Position numbers and translations under genes: made by a program
Shown: positions 1 to 8,115 of the stretch, one piece after another
Position numbering within the stretch: position 1 is the first letter of the stretch
Layout: each line of letters begins with the position of its first letter
From: Mariniblastus sp964414815
Lineage (GTDB): Bacteria > Planctomycetota > Planctomycetia > Pirellulales > Pirellulaceae
Direction of reading: 5' to 3'
Length of the DNA stretch: 64,000 bases
Assembly (NCBI GenBank): GCA_964414815.1
Contig: CAYPXY010000005.1
Location: forward strand, 110,391-174,390
The notes under the pieces: generated by a model
What the model saw: only the letters and a program-made list of their open reading frames with translations
Databases searched by the model: none
What the model was told of the DNA's origin: nothing

Positions 1-2421
1 GTAAAGCGAATCCGGCGGTTCTGGGCCTTCAAATTCCAGTTCCTCAACCACGGTAACGACATACAGCATCACCATTTGGGCGTAATCATCGGCCACTTGC
101 TGGCGATACTCTACGTTGGCGGACGCGATCTCCTGCAGCCCAACGGCCTTCTGTTCGAGAATTTCAATCGCTCGATTCCGATCCCCGAGCTTGCTGTAGT
201 ACATCGCCTCGGCTCCATAGATACCGTAGGCTTCAGGGCACTGATTCAACTGGAGACCAGACCGAGCCGCATACCGCGTGTAAAACTCTCTGGCCTGATC
301 CAGGACTGGTTTGACCTCCTCCATCCGGTCCAGAGTCATCAGCGTTTCGGCCATGTAGCAACTTGCATTGCCCGCATTGTAAAAGGCTCCTGCGTTTTCA
401 GGATCACGGATTCCGGCTTCTTCCCAAGTTGCTTTGATGGTGGCATAGAGTGCCAGAGCCGACTCGTAGTCCCCTTGCAAGTACGTTGTATCTGCAAGCA
501 GCCGTTCCAGAATCGCGATCTGCGACCGTGTGTGCAGATTGGCCATATCCTTCTTCAACAGGGTTCGGACGTGATGCAAATCGTCGCTCAGCGGCTCGAT
601 CAATTCGCCGGAGCGATCCTCCATCGTCGCTCGATTGACACGGGCCTGCCAGAGCAACGTCAACATGGACAGCGGCAAGGGCCGATCCGGATCGCGATCT
701 TTCTGAGCAGAGTACAACTGCTCCAGCCGTGCGATCACGCGCTCGCTTGCTTCCGCATCCCCCTCCGCATTCGAAATTCGCAACTCGATGAGCAGAGTTT
801 CATATTCAATGTTGAACCGCTGCTGGGAAGTCAGGTTCAAATTCTGATCGGCCAGCATGGCTGAAATCTGAGCCAACCTTTCCCGTGCTGCAGGTACGCC
901 GTTCGAATGGATCAGATCGAGTTTCGCCTGATAGATCCACAACAGCATTTTAGTCTTGGCGTACTGAGGGTGTGACTCGAATCCCTTCAACAACGCCTCC
1001 GCCGTGTCGAGGCTGGTTCGGGCTTGGTCATGCTGGCCGAGTACCCCCAGGTCAGGACCTCCTTGAATGCTTGCCAGCTTGATCCAGGATTGAACCACAT
1101 TGAGCCGCAGATCCGCATTTCCTTCCACGCCCGCTTCCATCGCGATCAGATAATCCTTGGTCGTATTGGTGAGCTGATTGAGTAACGTGGTCGATCCTTC
1201 ATGCTCCTGGATCATCCGGCTGAAATCATTGAACAGCCATTCACTGAGATCCCGCCCCTTGGCCACAAGGTACTTGGTTCGATTCAGTTCGGTTTGCAAA
1301 CGAGCGTTGTGAATGGACAGTCCGACCAGGGCTGATGCAACCGCCAACACAACCAGCGCGGCCACCGAGGTGATCACCGAATGTTGCTTCATCCAGAAAA
1401 TGGCCCGGCGAGGCACCGAAACGGGCCGGGCTTGAACAGGTTCACCTCGCAAAAACCGGCCCAGGTCTTTTGCCAGTTGCTCGCCGGTGGCATACCGATC
1501 GGCCGGCTTTTTTTCCAGCGCTTTGAGAACAATATTTTCAAGGTCCTTGGGAATGTGAGGTTGCAGTGCTCTCGGTGCAACCGGCTGATTGCCCAGCACC
1601 ATCAATACAATCTGCACCGGATCATGCGATAGAAACGGAGGCCGACCGGTCAGCAGTTCATACAGCACGGCACCGGCGCCATAAACGTCCGTTGCGGGTC
1701 CTACTTTCTTGATGACTCCGCTCGCTTGTTCCGGAGCCATATAAGCCGGCGTCCCCATGATCTCGCCGGTGCTCGTCAAGCGGCGAATATCGCTGTCATC
1801 CCGCTGTTTGGCAATCCCGAAATCGGTCAGTTTCGCCACTCCTTTGGGAGTCATGATAACGTTCGCCGGCTTGACGTCGCGGTGGATGATTCCCTGCTCA
1901 TGACAAGCATGCAGGGCGTCCGCCAGTTGCATCACGATCTCAGCCGCCCGGGCCGATTCAAGTGGCTTGCCATCCGCGATCGTGTTCAGCGTCTGGCCTT
2001 CGATATAGTCCATCACCAGATAGGGTGTGTCCTCCGAGATGCCGAAATCGTAGACGCGTGTGACTCCCTTGTGATTGATCAACGCCAGCGACTTGGCTTC
2101 GGTCTCGAATCGCTGTTGGAATTTGGGCGTTCGTAGATGGGCCACCATGGTCTTGATGGCGACGTCCCGATTGAGTTTGTTATCGATGGCGCGATAGACG
2201 ACACCCATGCCGCCGCGCCCCAGGATGCCTGTGATCTTGTAACCATCGATCCGAGGATAACGGGCTTTGGAAGGCACGGCCAACACATCTGGAGATACCA
2301 CAATGGTTTCCGGATCGCTCTCCTTAGTCTCGTGATCGGATACCCTGCGATGCACCGCATGCCGTCCCGAAATGGGCATCGCGGGAGGCAGGTCATCATT
2401 GTCATCTTCGTCGAAGTTCAT
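1..2421 (-). CDS. Membrane-anchored Ser/Thr protein kinase 1 with C-terminal helical repeats (3' end outside window)
   Basis: A Hanks-type kinase reads leftward from the ATG at 2421-2419 and is still open at base 1, so the C-terminus is missing. About 55 acidic N-terminal residues precede the kinase domain. Visible motifs are the glycine loop GRGGMG (about 68-73), the VAIK lysine (K90), HRDVKPAN from H180, and DFG at D200, then APEQ. A hydrophobic stretch near residues 347-368 is a likely single transmembrane helix. The remaining roughly 430 residues are helical and TPR-like, as in planctomycete kinases that carry sensory repeats outside the membrane. It diverges from an ECF sigma factor gene (2803), the usual planctomycete kinase-sigma pairing. 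All catalytic residues are present, so it should be active. Its stimulus and substrate cannot be read from the sequence; control of the neighbouring sigma factor is inference. Confidence 0.9.
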   Translation of the reverse strand, partial: MNFDEDDNDDLPPAMPISGRHAVHRRVSDHETKESDPETIVVSPDVLAVPSKARYPRIDGYKITGILGRGGMGVVYRAIDNKLNRDVAIKTMVAHLRTPKFQQRFETEAKSLALINHKGVTRVYDFGISEDTPYLVMDYIEGQTLNTIADGKPLESARAAEIVMQLADALHACHEQGIIHRDVKPANVIMTPKGVAKLTDFGIAKQRDDSDIRRLTSTGEIMGTPAYMAPEQASGVIKKVGPATDVYGAGAVLYELLTGRPPFLSHDPVQIVLMVLGNQPVAPRALQPHIPKDLENIVLKALEKKPADRYATGEQLAKDLGRFLRGEPVQARPVSVPRRAIFWMKQHSVITSVAALVVLAVASALVGLSIHNARLQTELNRTKYLVAKGRDLSEWLFNDFSRMIQEHEGSTTLLNQLTNTTKDYLIAMEAGVEGNADLRLNVVQSWIKLASIQGGPDLGVLGQHDQARTSLDTAEALLKGFESHPQYAKTKMLLWIYQAKLDLIHSNGVPAARERLAQISAMLADQNLNLTSQQRFNIEYETLLIELRISNAEGDAEASERVIARLEQLYSAQKDRDPDRPLPLSMLTLLWQARVNRATMEDRSGELIEPLSDDLHHVRTLLKKDMANLHTRSQIAILERLLADTTYLQGDYESALALYATIKATWEEAGIRDPENAGAFYNAGNASCYMAETLMTLDRMEEVKPVLDQAREFYTRYAARSGLQLNQCPEAYGIYGAEAMYYSKLGDRNRAIEILEQKAVGLQEIASANVEYRQQVADDYAQMVMLYVVTVVEELEFEGPEPPDSLY

Positions 2422-2498
2422 GATTGGAATTTCTACTCGTTTACCGATATTACAGTATGGTCTCAACGGATTCTGGCCCTTGGCGCCAATCGTCGTTC

Positions 2499-2647
2499 AG
2501 GAATTTGTCCCGAAATAACTTCTGTATTCCATCATAACCCGAAGCGTAAGCGAGGGACGGCATCATCAAGCTAGAGTGGTCCCTCGCTTACGCTTCGGGT
2601 TATGATAGACCTTGATAAAACCGGGAAATTATTTCGGGACAATTCCT
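2499..2647. repeat. Nested palindromic repeat, family F copy 1
   Basis: The inner arms (2531-2557 and 2580-2606) form a perfect 27-bp inverted repeat containing ACCCGAAGCGTAAGCGAG and its complement around a 22-nt spacer. An outer pair (2499-2521 and 2626-2647) carries GTCCCGAAATAA and TTATTTCGGGAC. Copies 2 and 3 of the inner palindrome are at 36.4 and 61.7 kb. It sits in the 381-bp divergent region between kinase 1 and sigma factor 1. I see nothing else of note in that gap and no confident promoter. Short open frames through this element give artefact peptides such as NPKRKRG, common in planctomycete annotations. Confidence 0.9.
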
Positions 2648-2802
2648 ACAGCCACAAAACGATGGACCCTTCCGGATTTGATCGTTCATGAGCTTTGCGA
2701 CTGAGCTTGAGACTATACAATGAGTTACGAATGAGAACCGTGTCTGTGACGACCTGAAGTTGATTTTCTGAAAAGTTTATTCTCTTTCCAAGCCGATTCC
2801 CC

Positions 2803-3555
2803 ATGAATGATGACGATTTCGCTCCCAATCTTGATATGGTGGAGACTCGCTGGAGTCTTATCCGCCGCGCCCACCTTGGCCCTGCCGGGTCGATCGAGGC
2901 TCGCAACCATCTGGTCTTGAAATACGCGGGTGCCATTCGCAGTTATATCAAAGCGTTGACCCGCAACGATGCCGACGCCGATGAGCTTTCGCAAGACGTG
3001 ATCGTTCGGCTGATTCAAGGGGACTTTGCTGGAGCCGACCCCGACCGCGGCCGTTTTCGCGATTTCCTGAAAGTCTCCGTCAAAAACATGGTTCGCTCAA
3101 GCTGGAGCAAGCAGAACCGGCGCGACGAATTGAGCCGAAAACATGCTGAAGAGTCCAACGAAGAGCCGGTAGAATCAGCCGATATCGATGAAACCTGGAT
3201 GGACGAGTGGCGGGCATCGCTGATTGAATTGGGTATGAGCCGCCTGGAAGACTACCAGTCTAAAAACGACGGCAACGTCTATTACGATGCGATGCGGATG
3301 CGATCCAACTTTCCCGATCTCGATTCGGCTGGACTGGCCGCAGAACTCTCGCGTCTGCGAGGCCGCGAAATCAATGCCGCCGCCTACCGACAACACCTCA
3401 AACGCGCCCGGATCAAATTTGCAGAGTTTATCGTCGAAGAAATCGCCGACGGGATGGACCACTCAACCCCCGACCGGGTACAGCAAGAGCTGATCGACGT
3501 CGGACTGTACGAGTACGTGAAGGATGTCTTGCCCGCTCAATGGCGGCGAGCGTGA
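2803..3555 (+). CDS. ECF-type RNA polymerase sigma factor 1 (kinase-associated)
   Basis: This 250-residue protein begins with the planctomycete signature ETRWSLIRRA. Sigma region 2 follows at about residues 30-110, with the helical stretch around YAGAIRSYIKAL, the DADELSQDV core-binding segment and RGRFRDFLK. A charged linker leads to a divergent region 4 around residues 185-215 that ends in YRQHLKRARIKFAEF. It is longer than a typical ECF factor (about 180-200 residues), with a helical C-terminal tail. It diverges from kinase 1 and closely resembles sigma factor 2 at 7395-8108 in architecture and in region 2, so the two look like paralogues of a kinase-linked ECF group. No anti-sigma factor lies nearby; phosphorylation by the adjacent kinase is the natural hypothesis but is inferred from neighbourhood only. 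Confidence 0.88.
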   Translation: MNDDDFAPNLDMVETRWSLIRRAHLGPAGSIEARNHLVLKYAGAIRSYIKALTRNDADADELSQDVIVRLIQGDFAGADPDRGRFRDFLKVSVKNMVRSSWSKQNRRDELSRKHAEESNEEPVESADIDETWMDEWRASLIELGMSRLEDYQSKNDGNVYYDAMRMRSNFPDLDSAGLAAELSRLRGREINAAAYRQHLKRARIKFAEFIVEEIADGMDHSTPDRVQQELIDVGLYEYVKDVLPAQWRRA

Positions 3556-3633
3556 CCCTTGAGATCGTGCGGCCTTCGGCATGTATATGTGTTAAATTTA
3601 ATACATTTTACTCCTGTTGAGGTTGCCCAAATA

Positions 3634-3797
3634 AGTAGGCCGGAACAAGCAAACGCCTAATAAAATGGGCTATTCCGTCGGTCATTTTGCGTTTGCGCAG
3701 TTCCGGCAGCACCCAGTGACGATGCCGGAACTGCGGTCGCGGTGGCAAGTACGGCGGTTTGGCGGCTCTTTTTCCCGCGACCTTGTTCCGGCCTACT
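3634..3797. repeat. Palindromic repeat element, family B copy 1
   Basis: The ends form a perfect 16-bp inverted repeat, AGTAGGCCGGAACAAG (3634-3649) and its complement (3782-3797). An internal hairpin uses GCAGTTCCGGCA and TGCCGGAACTGC. The right half (from about 3719) recurs at 46679-46756. It occupies the middle of the 436-bp gap between sigma factor 1 and the membrane protein at 3992. The rest of that gap repeats fragments such as CTTGTTCCGG at about 3806 and holds no gene that I can support. Confidence 0.85.
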
Positions 3798-3991
3798 ATG
3801 CGAACTTGTTCCGGCGCAATTTCCGACCTTGTTCCCGCCTGCAAGCCACTTCAAAACTGGCGATTTCGGCTTGGATTCCGGGAAACTGACCCCAAATTTC
3901 ACTGCTCCTGTCACAGAACGGAAACCGGTGTGTATTGGTTTCAAACATAAACATTTAGCCCCTTTTTGAACCACTAACCCAGGATTGGGAA

Positions 3992-4546
3992 ATGAACCCA
4001 GAAACCGTAAATTTGACTTGGCTTCCCAGTATCGATACATGGATCCACGGCGCATTGGCTGTGGCAGTCGTGTGGCTGCTGATTGAAGCCTTCATTTGGT
4101 GGCGACGCAAGGCCGTCAACCTAACCGTCACCGAAACAGCCGCTCGGCGGGCCGGAAACGATCCTGATTTTCTGACGATCGACCACAAAAAACGAACGGA
4201 AGCCCTCCGCCGGGGCGATGAATATGACCAGGAACGAAAACGGCGCGACGCCGCTGCCAATCAGGCCGTCACCGAGCCGGTGGAACTTTCGATCTTTTCG
4301 ACCATCGGAAAACTAGTGGGAATCGCCGCCGTGGCCATTGCAACGATCACCGTTGTGCTGGCGATCACTGGCTGTCTGTGGCCCGAGAGCTTTGCCGGCC
4401 AAATGATGCAACAATACGATACCCAGGGCCGTTTGTCGGAGCTGATTCAGAAGAACATCTTGACGATCGGAGCCACAATCGCACTCAACGTTGTCTTCCT
4501 GGTTCGGATGCTGTATTCCATCCGGAGCAACACCGCGGCCGCTTAA
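3992..4546 (+). CDS. Small membrane protein of unknown function, upstream of the SPFH-like gene
   Basis: A 184-residue protein with three hydrophobic segments: about residues 17-36 (ALAVAVVWLLIEAFIWW), 105-132 and 151-172. Between the first and second lies a soluble, strongly charged loop of about 65 residues rich in Arg, Lys, Asp and Glu. I recognise no family. It is followed after 61 bp by the SPFH-like coiled-coil gene and then by the zinc-ribbon/FHA gene, all on the same strand, so it may be the membrane anchor for that pair. That role is inference from position only. The ATG at 3992 is preceded by a weak GGGA purine run. Confidence 0.75.
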   Translation: MNPETVNLTWLPSIDTWIHGALAVAVVWLLIEAFIWWRRKAVNLTVTETAARRAGNDPDFLTIDHKKRTEALRRGDEYDQERKRRDAAANQAVTEPVELSIFSTIGKLVGIAAVAIATITVVLAITGCLWPESFAGQMMQQYDTQGRLSELIQKNILTIGATIALNVVFLVRMLYSIRSNTAAA

Positions 4547-4552
4547 GCCTGA

Positions 4553-4607
4553 TACAACCAACAACTATCAACTAAAAATCAACCACCATCAACCAAACAC
4601 CACAACC
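4553..4607 (+). repeat. G-free, C/A-rich leader with 7-nt periodicity before the SPFH-like gene
   Basis: The 55 bases up to the start codon contain no G. They read as loose heptads such as CAACTAT, CAACTAA, CCACCAT and CAACCAA. No Shine-Dalgarno site is present. Similar heptad leaders precede the genes at 14928, 30388, 35550 and 63870. An unstructured leader aiding initiation is a hypothesis. Confidence 0.6.
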
Positions 4608-6245
4608 ATGTCCCAAACACTACGCCTGAGCAGTCCTGAATTCCTCGCCGAATATGTTCGCGAGTCCGAGCTAAAATCATTCTTCGAAAAACGACTGGCG
4701 GCCCCCCCAGATCACATGGCGATGTTGATCCGCAACGGGCAGATCGTCGACACCTTCAAGGGAGCCCACTTCTCGGTCGGCGGTTTGCTGAACAAACTCC
4801 GCGAATTCGTGGTCGGGTCGAGCAACATTCAAATTCTGTTGGCGGACCTGAAGCCGTTCTCCATTCAAACCGTTTTCCAAGGGATCTCCAAGGACAAGGT
4901 GGCTATCGCGGCACGAGCCACCTTCGAATTGCAGGTCAATCCGGACGACCCGAAAAACGTGATGGGACTGGTGAACAACAGTGGCTACGCAACCCGCGAC
5001 GAAATACTCAAGCGTCTCGAACCGCACCTGAGTGCCCGTGTGGTCGAAGCCGAAGTTCAGCAAGTCAATTCGGACGAGGTCCGCGGCAACCTGGGAATGC
5101 AAGACCGCATCCAGGCCGAGATGATGGGTGAGGTCCAACGCGTCGCCGGCGATCTGGGCTTGATCGTCCGTGCCGTCTCGCTGGAATGGGCATTGACCGC
5201 AACGGAACTCGATCATCTGACTCGTTCCGAGCTTGAGCGCGAGCAGCGCAAAATGGATGAACAGCTTGACTATCTCAAGCGACAAATAGGGCGGCAGCAT
5301 GACGCTCAAAAATTCGAGATTCAGTTGGATGTCGATATGCAGACGTTCAAGGCGATGAGTCAATCGGAACTGGAACATCTGGCGCTCCATCAGGAAATCA
5401 GGTTTCTCGACGCACGCCTCGAAGCCGAACGTCGCCAACAGCTTGATGCTCTCCACCATGAAGCGATGGTGCTTCGAAACGAGCGGGTCGTCAAGTTTGA
5501 GAATCGATTGGCGGAAGCATCCCATTTGATCGACGCCGCGAAATTGCGACGTGATCTTTCAAAAATCGACCATGAAATCGGATTTCTCGATCTGCAACAC
5601 GATATTCAGTTAAAAGAGCTAAAGCTCGAATTTGATAGAAAAAGTCAAATCCAGGCTCAGGATTTGGACGACCGAAAAACCAAAATCGAATTGGCAAACG
5701 AAGCGACGGCCAACCAAAACCAAACATCTCATGTTGCCAACCTGTCTGACATTGAAATAAAAGCCAACCAGGCTGCCATCGACGCGAAGATCGCATTATT
5801 GGAAGCCCAAACTCAAGCTGAGATTGATGGCCGAAAGGCAGAAGGAGATATGCAAACCCGCCAACTGGAAGCCGCCAGTCACCTTTCTCCGGAACAAATA
5901 CTCGCGGTCAAAGCAGGGTTCTCCGATGCCGTTGCCAATATCTTGGTCGAGCAGGCCAAAGCCAATGCCAAGGGACACGACGATGTCATGTCGGTCATGC
6001 GGGAAATGATCGCTCGAGCCAACGAAGCGCAGGTCTCATCCGAGCAACAAGCCCGCGACATGTTCCGATCCGCCATGGACGGCGTTTCCGGTGTGGCTCA
6101 GGGCGTGCAAACCCGACAAGCAGGTTCAGGGAGTTGCGCCGCAACCCACTCTGAGACCGTGGTTTGTCCCAATCCGATATGTCGTAAGGTGGTAAGCGCA
6201 TTGGACAACTTTTGTACCCAATGTGGACATCGGTTTCGAACCTAA
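4608..6245 (+). CDS. SPFH/band-7-like coiled-coil protein with C-terminal zinc ribbon
   Basis: The protein has 545 residues from the ATG at 4608; an upstream in-frame start at 4491 would run through the G-free leader and overlap the previous gene, so it is unlikely. Residues 1 to about 225 resemble the SPFH/prohibitin domain (alternating strands, then a stretch with NSDEVRGNLGMQDRIQAEMM typical of the end of that domain). Residues about 230-440 are long, charged, heptad-patterned coiled coil. The C-terminus carries a four-cysteine ribbon, CPNPIC then CTQCG (about 521-540). No membrane segment is evident, so any membrane contact would be peripheral or through the 3992 protein. Only 15 bp separate it from the zinc-ribbon/FHA gene. 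SPFH proteins assemble large oligomers at membranes; a scaffold role here is inferred. Confidence 0.8.
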   Translation: MSQTLRLSSPEFLAEYVRESELKSFFEKRLAAPPDHMAMLIRNGQIVDTFKGAHFSVGGLLNKLREFVVGSSNIQILLADLKPFSIQTVFQGISKDKVAIAARATFELQVNPDDPKNVMGLVNNSGYATRDEILKRLEPHLSARVVEAEVQQVNSDEVRGNLGMQDRIQAEMMGEVQRVAGDLGLIVRAVSLEWALTATELDHLTRSELEREQRKMDEQLDYLKRQIGRQHDAQKFEIQLDVDMQTFKAMSQSELEHLALHQEIRFLDARLEAERRQQLDALHHEAMVLRNERVVKFENRLAEASHLIDAAKLRRDLSKIDHEIGFLDLQHDIQLKELKLEFDRKSQIQAQDLDDRKTKIELANEATANQNQTSHVANLSDIEIKANQAAIDAKIALLEAQTQAEIDGRKAEGDMQTRQLEAASHLSPEQILAVKAGFSDAVANILVEQAKANAKGHDDVMSVMREMIARANEAQVSSEQQARDMFRSAMDGVSGVAQGVQTRQAGSGSCAATHSETVVCPNPICRKVVSALDNFCTQCGHRFRT

Positions 6246-6260
6246 GGAACGGATACAAAA

Positions 6261-7376
6261 ATGCCTCTTTATTCCAAATGCTGCTACGCCGCCTCCTGCC
6301 GAAATGATGCCGCGTTCTGCAACGAGTGCGGCAACTCACTGCTTCGCTGCACCGCGTTCCACGAATGCGGTGGACTGGCCGATGAAGATGGCTTTTGCAG
6401 CCACTGCATCGCCCCGGTTTTGGTACTCGAATCCGACGTCAGTGCCAAGGCAGCGGTCGGTGGACGACAGACCATTACCTTGCAACTGCAAAATCGCTCT
6501 CCGGCCAGACGTTCGCTGCATGTTCCCAACCTCTGGTATCGCGAGAAGGAGGACGACTGGAAATCCATCTCACCCGGGTGGGATTTGTTGACGAGCAATC
6601 AGGCCAATCCTTTTTCTGTCACGATCAACGACCTGGATAAAGTGGGAGTCCACAAAGTCGAATTTCTGATCGCGGTCACATCCCGATGGAAATGGCGATC
6701 CGAAACGTATTCGTTTGTGGCGTCGATGGAAATCGTTGTCGACAAGAGCAAGGATGTCGTCGTCCAGCAGAACATTCATTATTCGGCGGACGCCCCCCAA
6801 ACCGGAGCCACCATCTACGCGCCGATCCGGGTCGAATCGAACGAAGAAAGCCATCGCCCCTCAACGGCTGGCCCGAAGGAGCTTCGATTGACTCGAGCCA
6901 GGGTTTTCGCACGGCAGTTCGGACTGCGGGGAAACGCGAACGGCACTCGAGTCAAACGCAATACGCAGTTCCGCTGGACGGGCTTTGAGAAAGGTGAATC
7001 GCCATTTGATGGTTTGTTGATGGCACCTGAAAATCGATGGCTGGCCGGACGTTCCCGAACACGGGCCCAGGGTGGAGATACCGACATCCGGTTGCTGGTA
7101 CGCAACCAGGATGGTTCTATCGACGAAGATTTGTCGCGGGCTATTTCGCGAAACCACTTCAGCTTGTACGTGGAAAATGACCGCCTGATGATTCGATCCG
7201 AATCGGATGCCGGAACTTCGATCGACGGAAAACGCCTCCAGCGAGGAGAGTCAATCGCAATCAATGACGGAAGTCTCGTATCTCCATTACCGCAAAGCCC
7301 CCAGCACACCGGCCTTCGATTTCGCTTCGAAACCGAACACGATGAAGTCGTGAAAGTAAACGTGACACGAGTTTGA
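6261..7376 (+). CDS. Zinc-ribbon protein with C-terminal FHA-like phosphopeptide-binding domain
   Basis: A 371-residue protein. The first 50 residues hold a dense set of cysteines (CCYAASC, CNEC, CTAFHEC, CSHC) that suggests two zinc-binding knuckles. A beta-rich middle domain follows (about 55-190). The C-terminal part (about 256-345) fits an FHA fold: GRSR at the first conserved loop, then SRNH with the FHA Ser and His, then GTSIDGKRL matching the GTxxNG loop. FHA domains bind phosphothreonine, which fits the three Ser/Thr kinases within 8 kb. An AAGGAA ribosome site sits about 12 bp before the ATG. It lies 15 bp after the SPFH-like gene, and both have zinc ribbons, so a two-gene unit is likely. 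The FHA call rests on motif pattern, not on a profile search. Confidence 0.78.
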   Translation: MPLYSKCCYAASCRNDAAFCNECGNSLLRCTAFHECGGLADEDGFCSHCIAPVLVLESDVSAKAAVGGRQTITLQLQNRSPARRSLHVPNLWYREKEDDWKSISPGWDLLTSNQANPFSVTINDLDKVGVHKVEFLIAVTSRWKWRSETYSFVASMEIVVDKSKDVVVQQNIHYSADAPQTGATIYAPIRVESNEESHRPSTAGPKELRLTRARVFARQFGLRGNANGTRVKRNTQFRWTGFEKGESPFDGLLMAPENRWLAGRSRTRAQGGDTDIRLLVRNQDGSIDEDLSRAISRNHFSLYVENDRLMIRSESDAGTSIDGKRLQRGESIAINDGSLVSPLPQSPQHTGLRFRFETEHDEVVKVNVTRV

Positions 7377-7394
7377 CCTTATCTACCCCTCGCC

Positions 7395-8108
7395 TTAAAC
7401 CTTAAACCACTCCAGCAATCCAAGTTCGGCCAGGTCTTCCTCCACCCGTTCATCCGATTCATCCGAAAGACCGGCCTTGATTTCATCGAGCAGGTGAGCG
7501 GCAAATCGCGCCCGGGCGCGGCGGAGGATTTGACGACCCGCATCGGCCTTCACTGGGGATCCGATTTGTTGACTCAGTGTGTCCGCCAACTCCTCAGAAG
7601 AGGCATCAGGCATGAGCACTCGCAGTTTGAGCATGAGATAACCTGGACTCGGCTTTCCTCCGTCATCGGCCAACATTCTGGCCCAGGTCTGATCGAGTAC
7701 TGATTTCCGCCAGGCCGCCGTCCATTCGGCATCCTGTTGGCTACTGCTGGCATCGTCGATCCGTTCCAGATCTGCGTCGCTGGCGCGGTGACGATTCGCT
7801 TTGGCCCAGTGATTCTTGACCATGTTGCGAATCGCTGTTTTCAGCAGATCGCGAAAGCGGCCCCGGTTCGGGTCTGCGCCAGCAAAATCTCCTTTCATCA
7901 TCCGGATCGCGAAATCCTGAGCCAGATCATCCGCTTCGACATCGTTGGCGACAATCGCACCGACGTATCTGCGGATCGCCGCCATATAGCGGATCACCAG
8001 CGAACGTCTCGCTTCCTCCGCCGTTTGTGCCTGGTGGGGGTCATGGGCATTGCGGATCAGACTCCAGCGAGTCTCAATGGCTTCAATTTTTTCGTCGTTG
8101 TGGGTCAT
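7395..8108 (-). CDS. ECF-type RNA polymerase sigma factor 2 (kinase-associated)
   Basis: 237 residues, starting MTHNDEKIEAIETRWSLIRN, with the same ETRWSLI opening as sigma factor 1. Region 2 spans about residues 35-110 (VEADDLAQDFAIRMMKGDF, then RGRFRDLLKTAIRNM). A poorly conserved linker leads to a region-4-like segment near residues 185-210 ending in LRRARARFAAHLLDE. It lies only 7 bp downstream of the kinase 2 stop codon on the same strand, so kinase and sigma factor should be translated from one message. This is the reverse of the divergent arrangement of pair 1. It converges with the FHA gene, with 18 bp between the two stops. Confidence 0.88.
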   Translation of the reverse strand: MTHNDEKIEAIETRWSLIRNAHDPHQAQTAEEARRSLVIRYMAAIRRYVGAIVANDVEADDLAQDFAIRMMKGDFAGADPNRGRFRDLLKTAIRNMVKNHWAKANRHRASDADLERIDDASSSQQDAEWTAAWRKSVLDQTWARMLADDGGKPSPGYLMLKLRVLMPDASSEELADTLSQQIGSPVKADAGRQILRRARARFAAHLLDEIKAGLSDESDERVEEDLAELGLLEWFKV

Positions 8109-8115
8109 GCGTCTG

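Noticed and set aside
76..864. 262-residue open frame on the plus strand
   Set aside because: It lies opposite the kinase 1 C-terminal region, which continues past the window edge; no protein-like pattern was seen.
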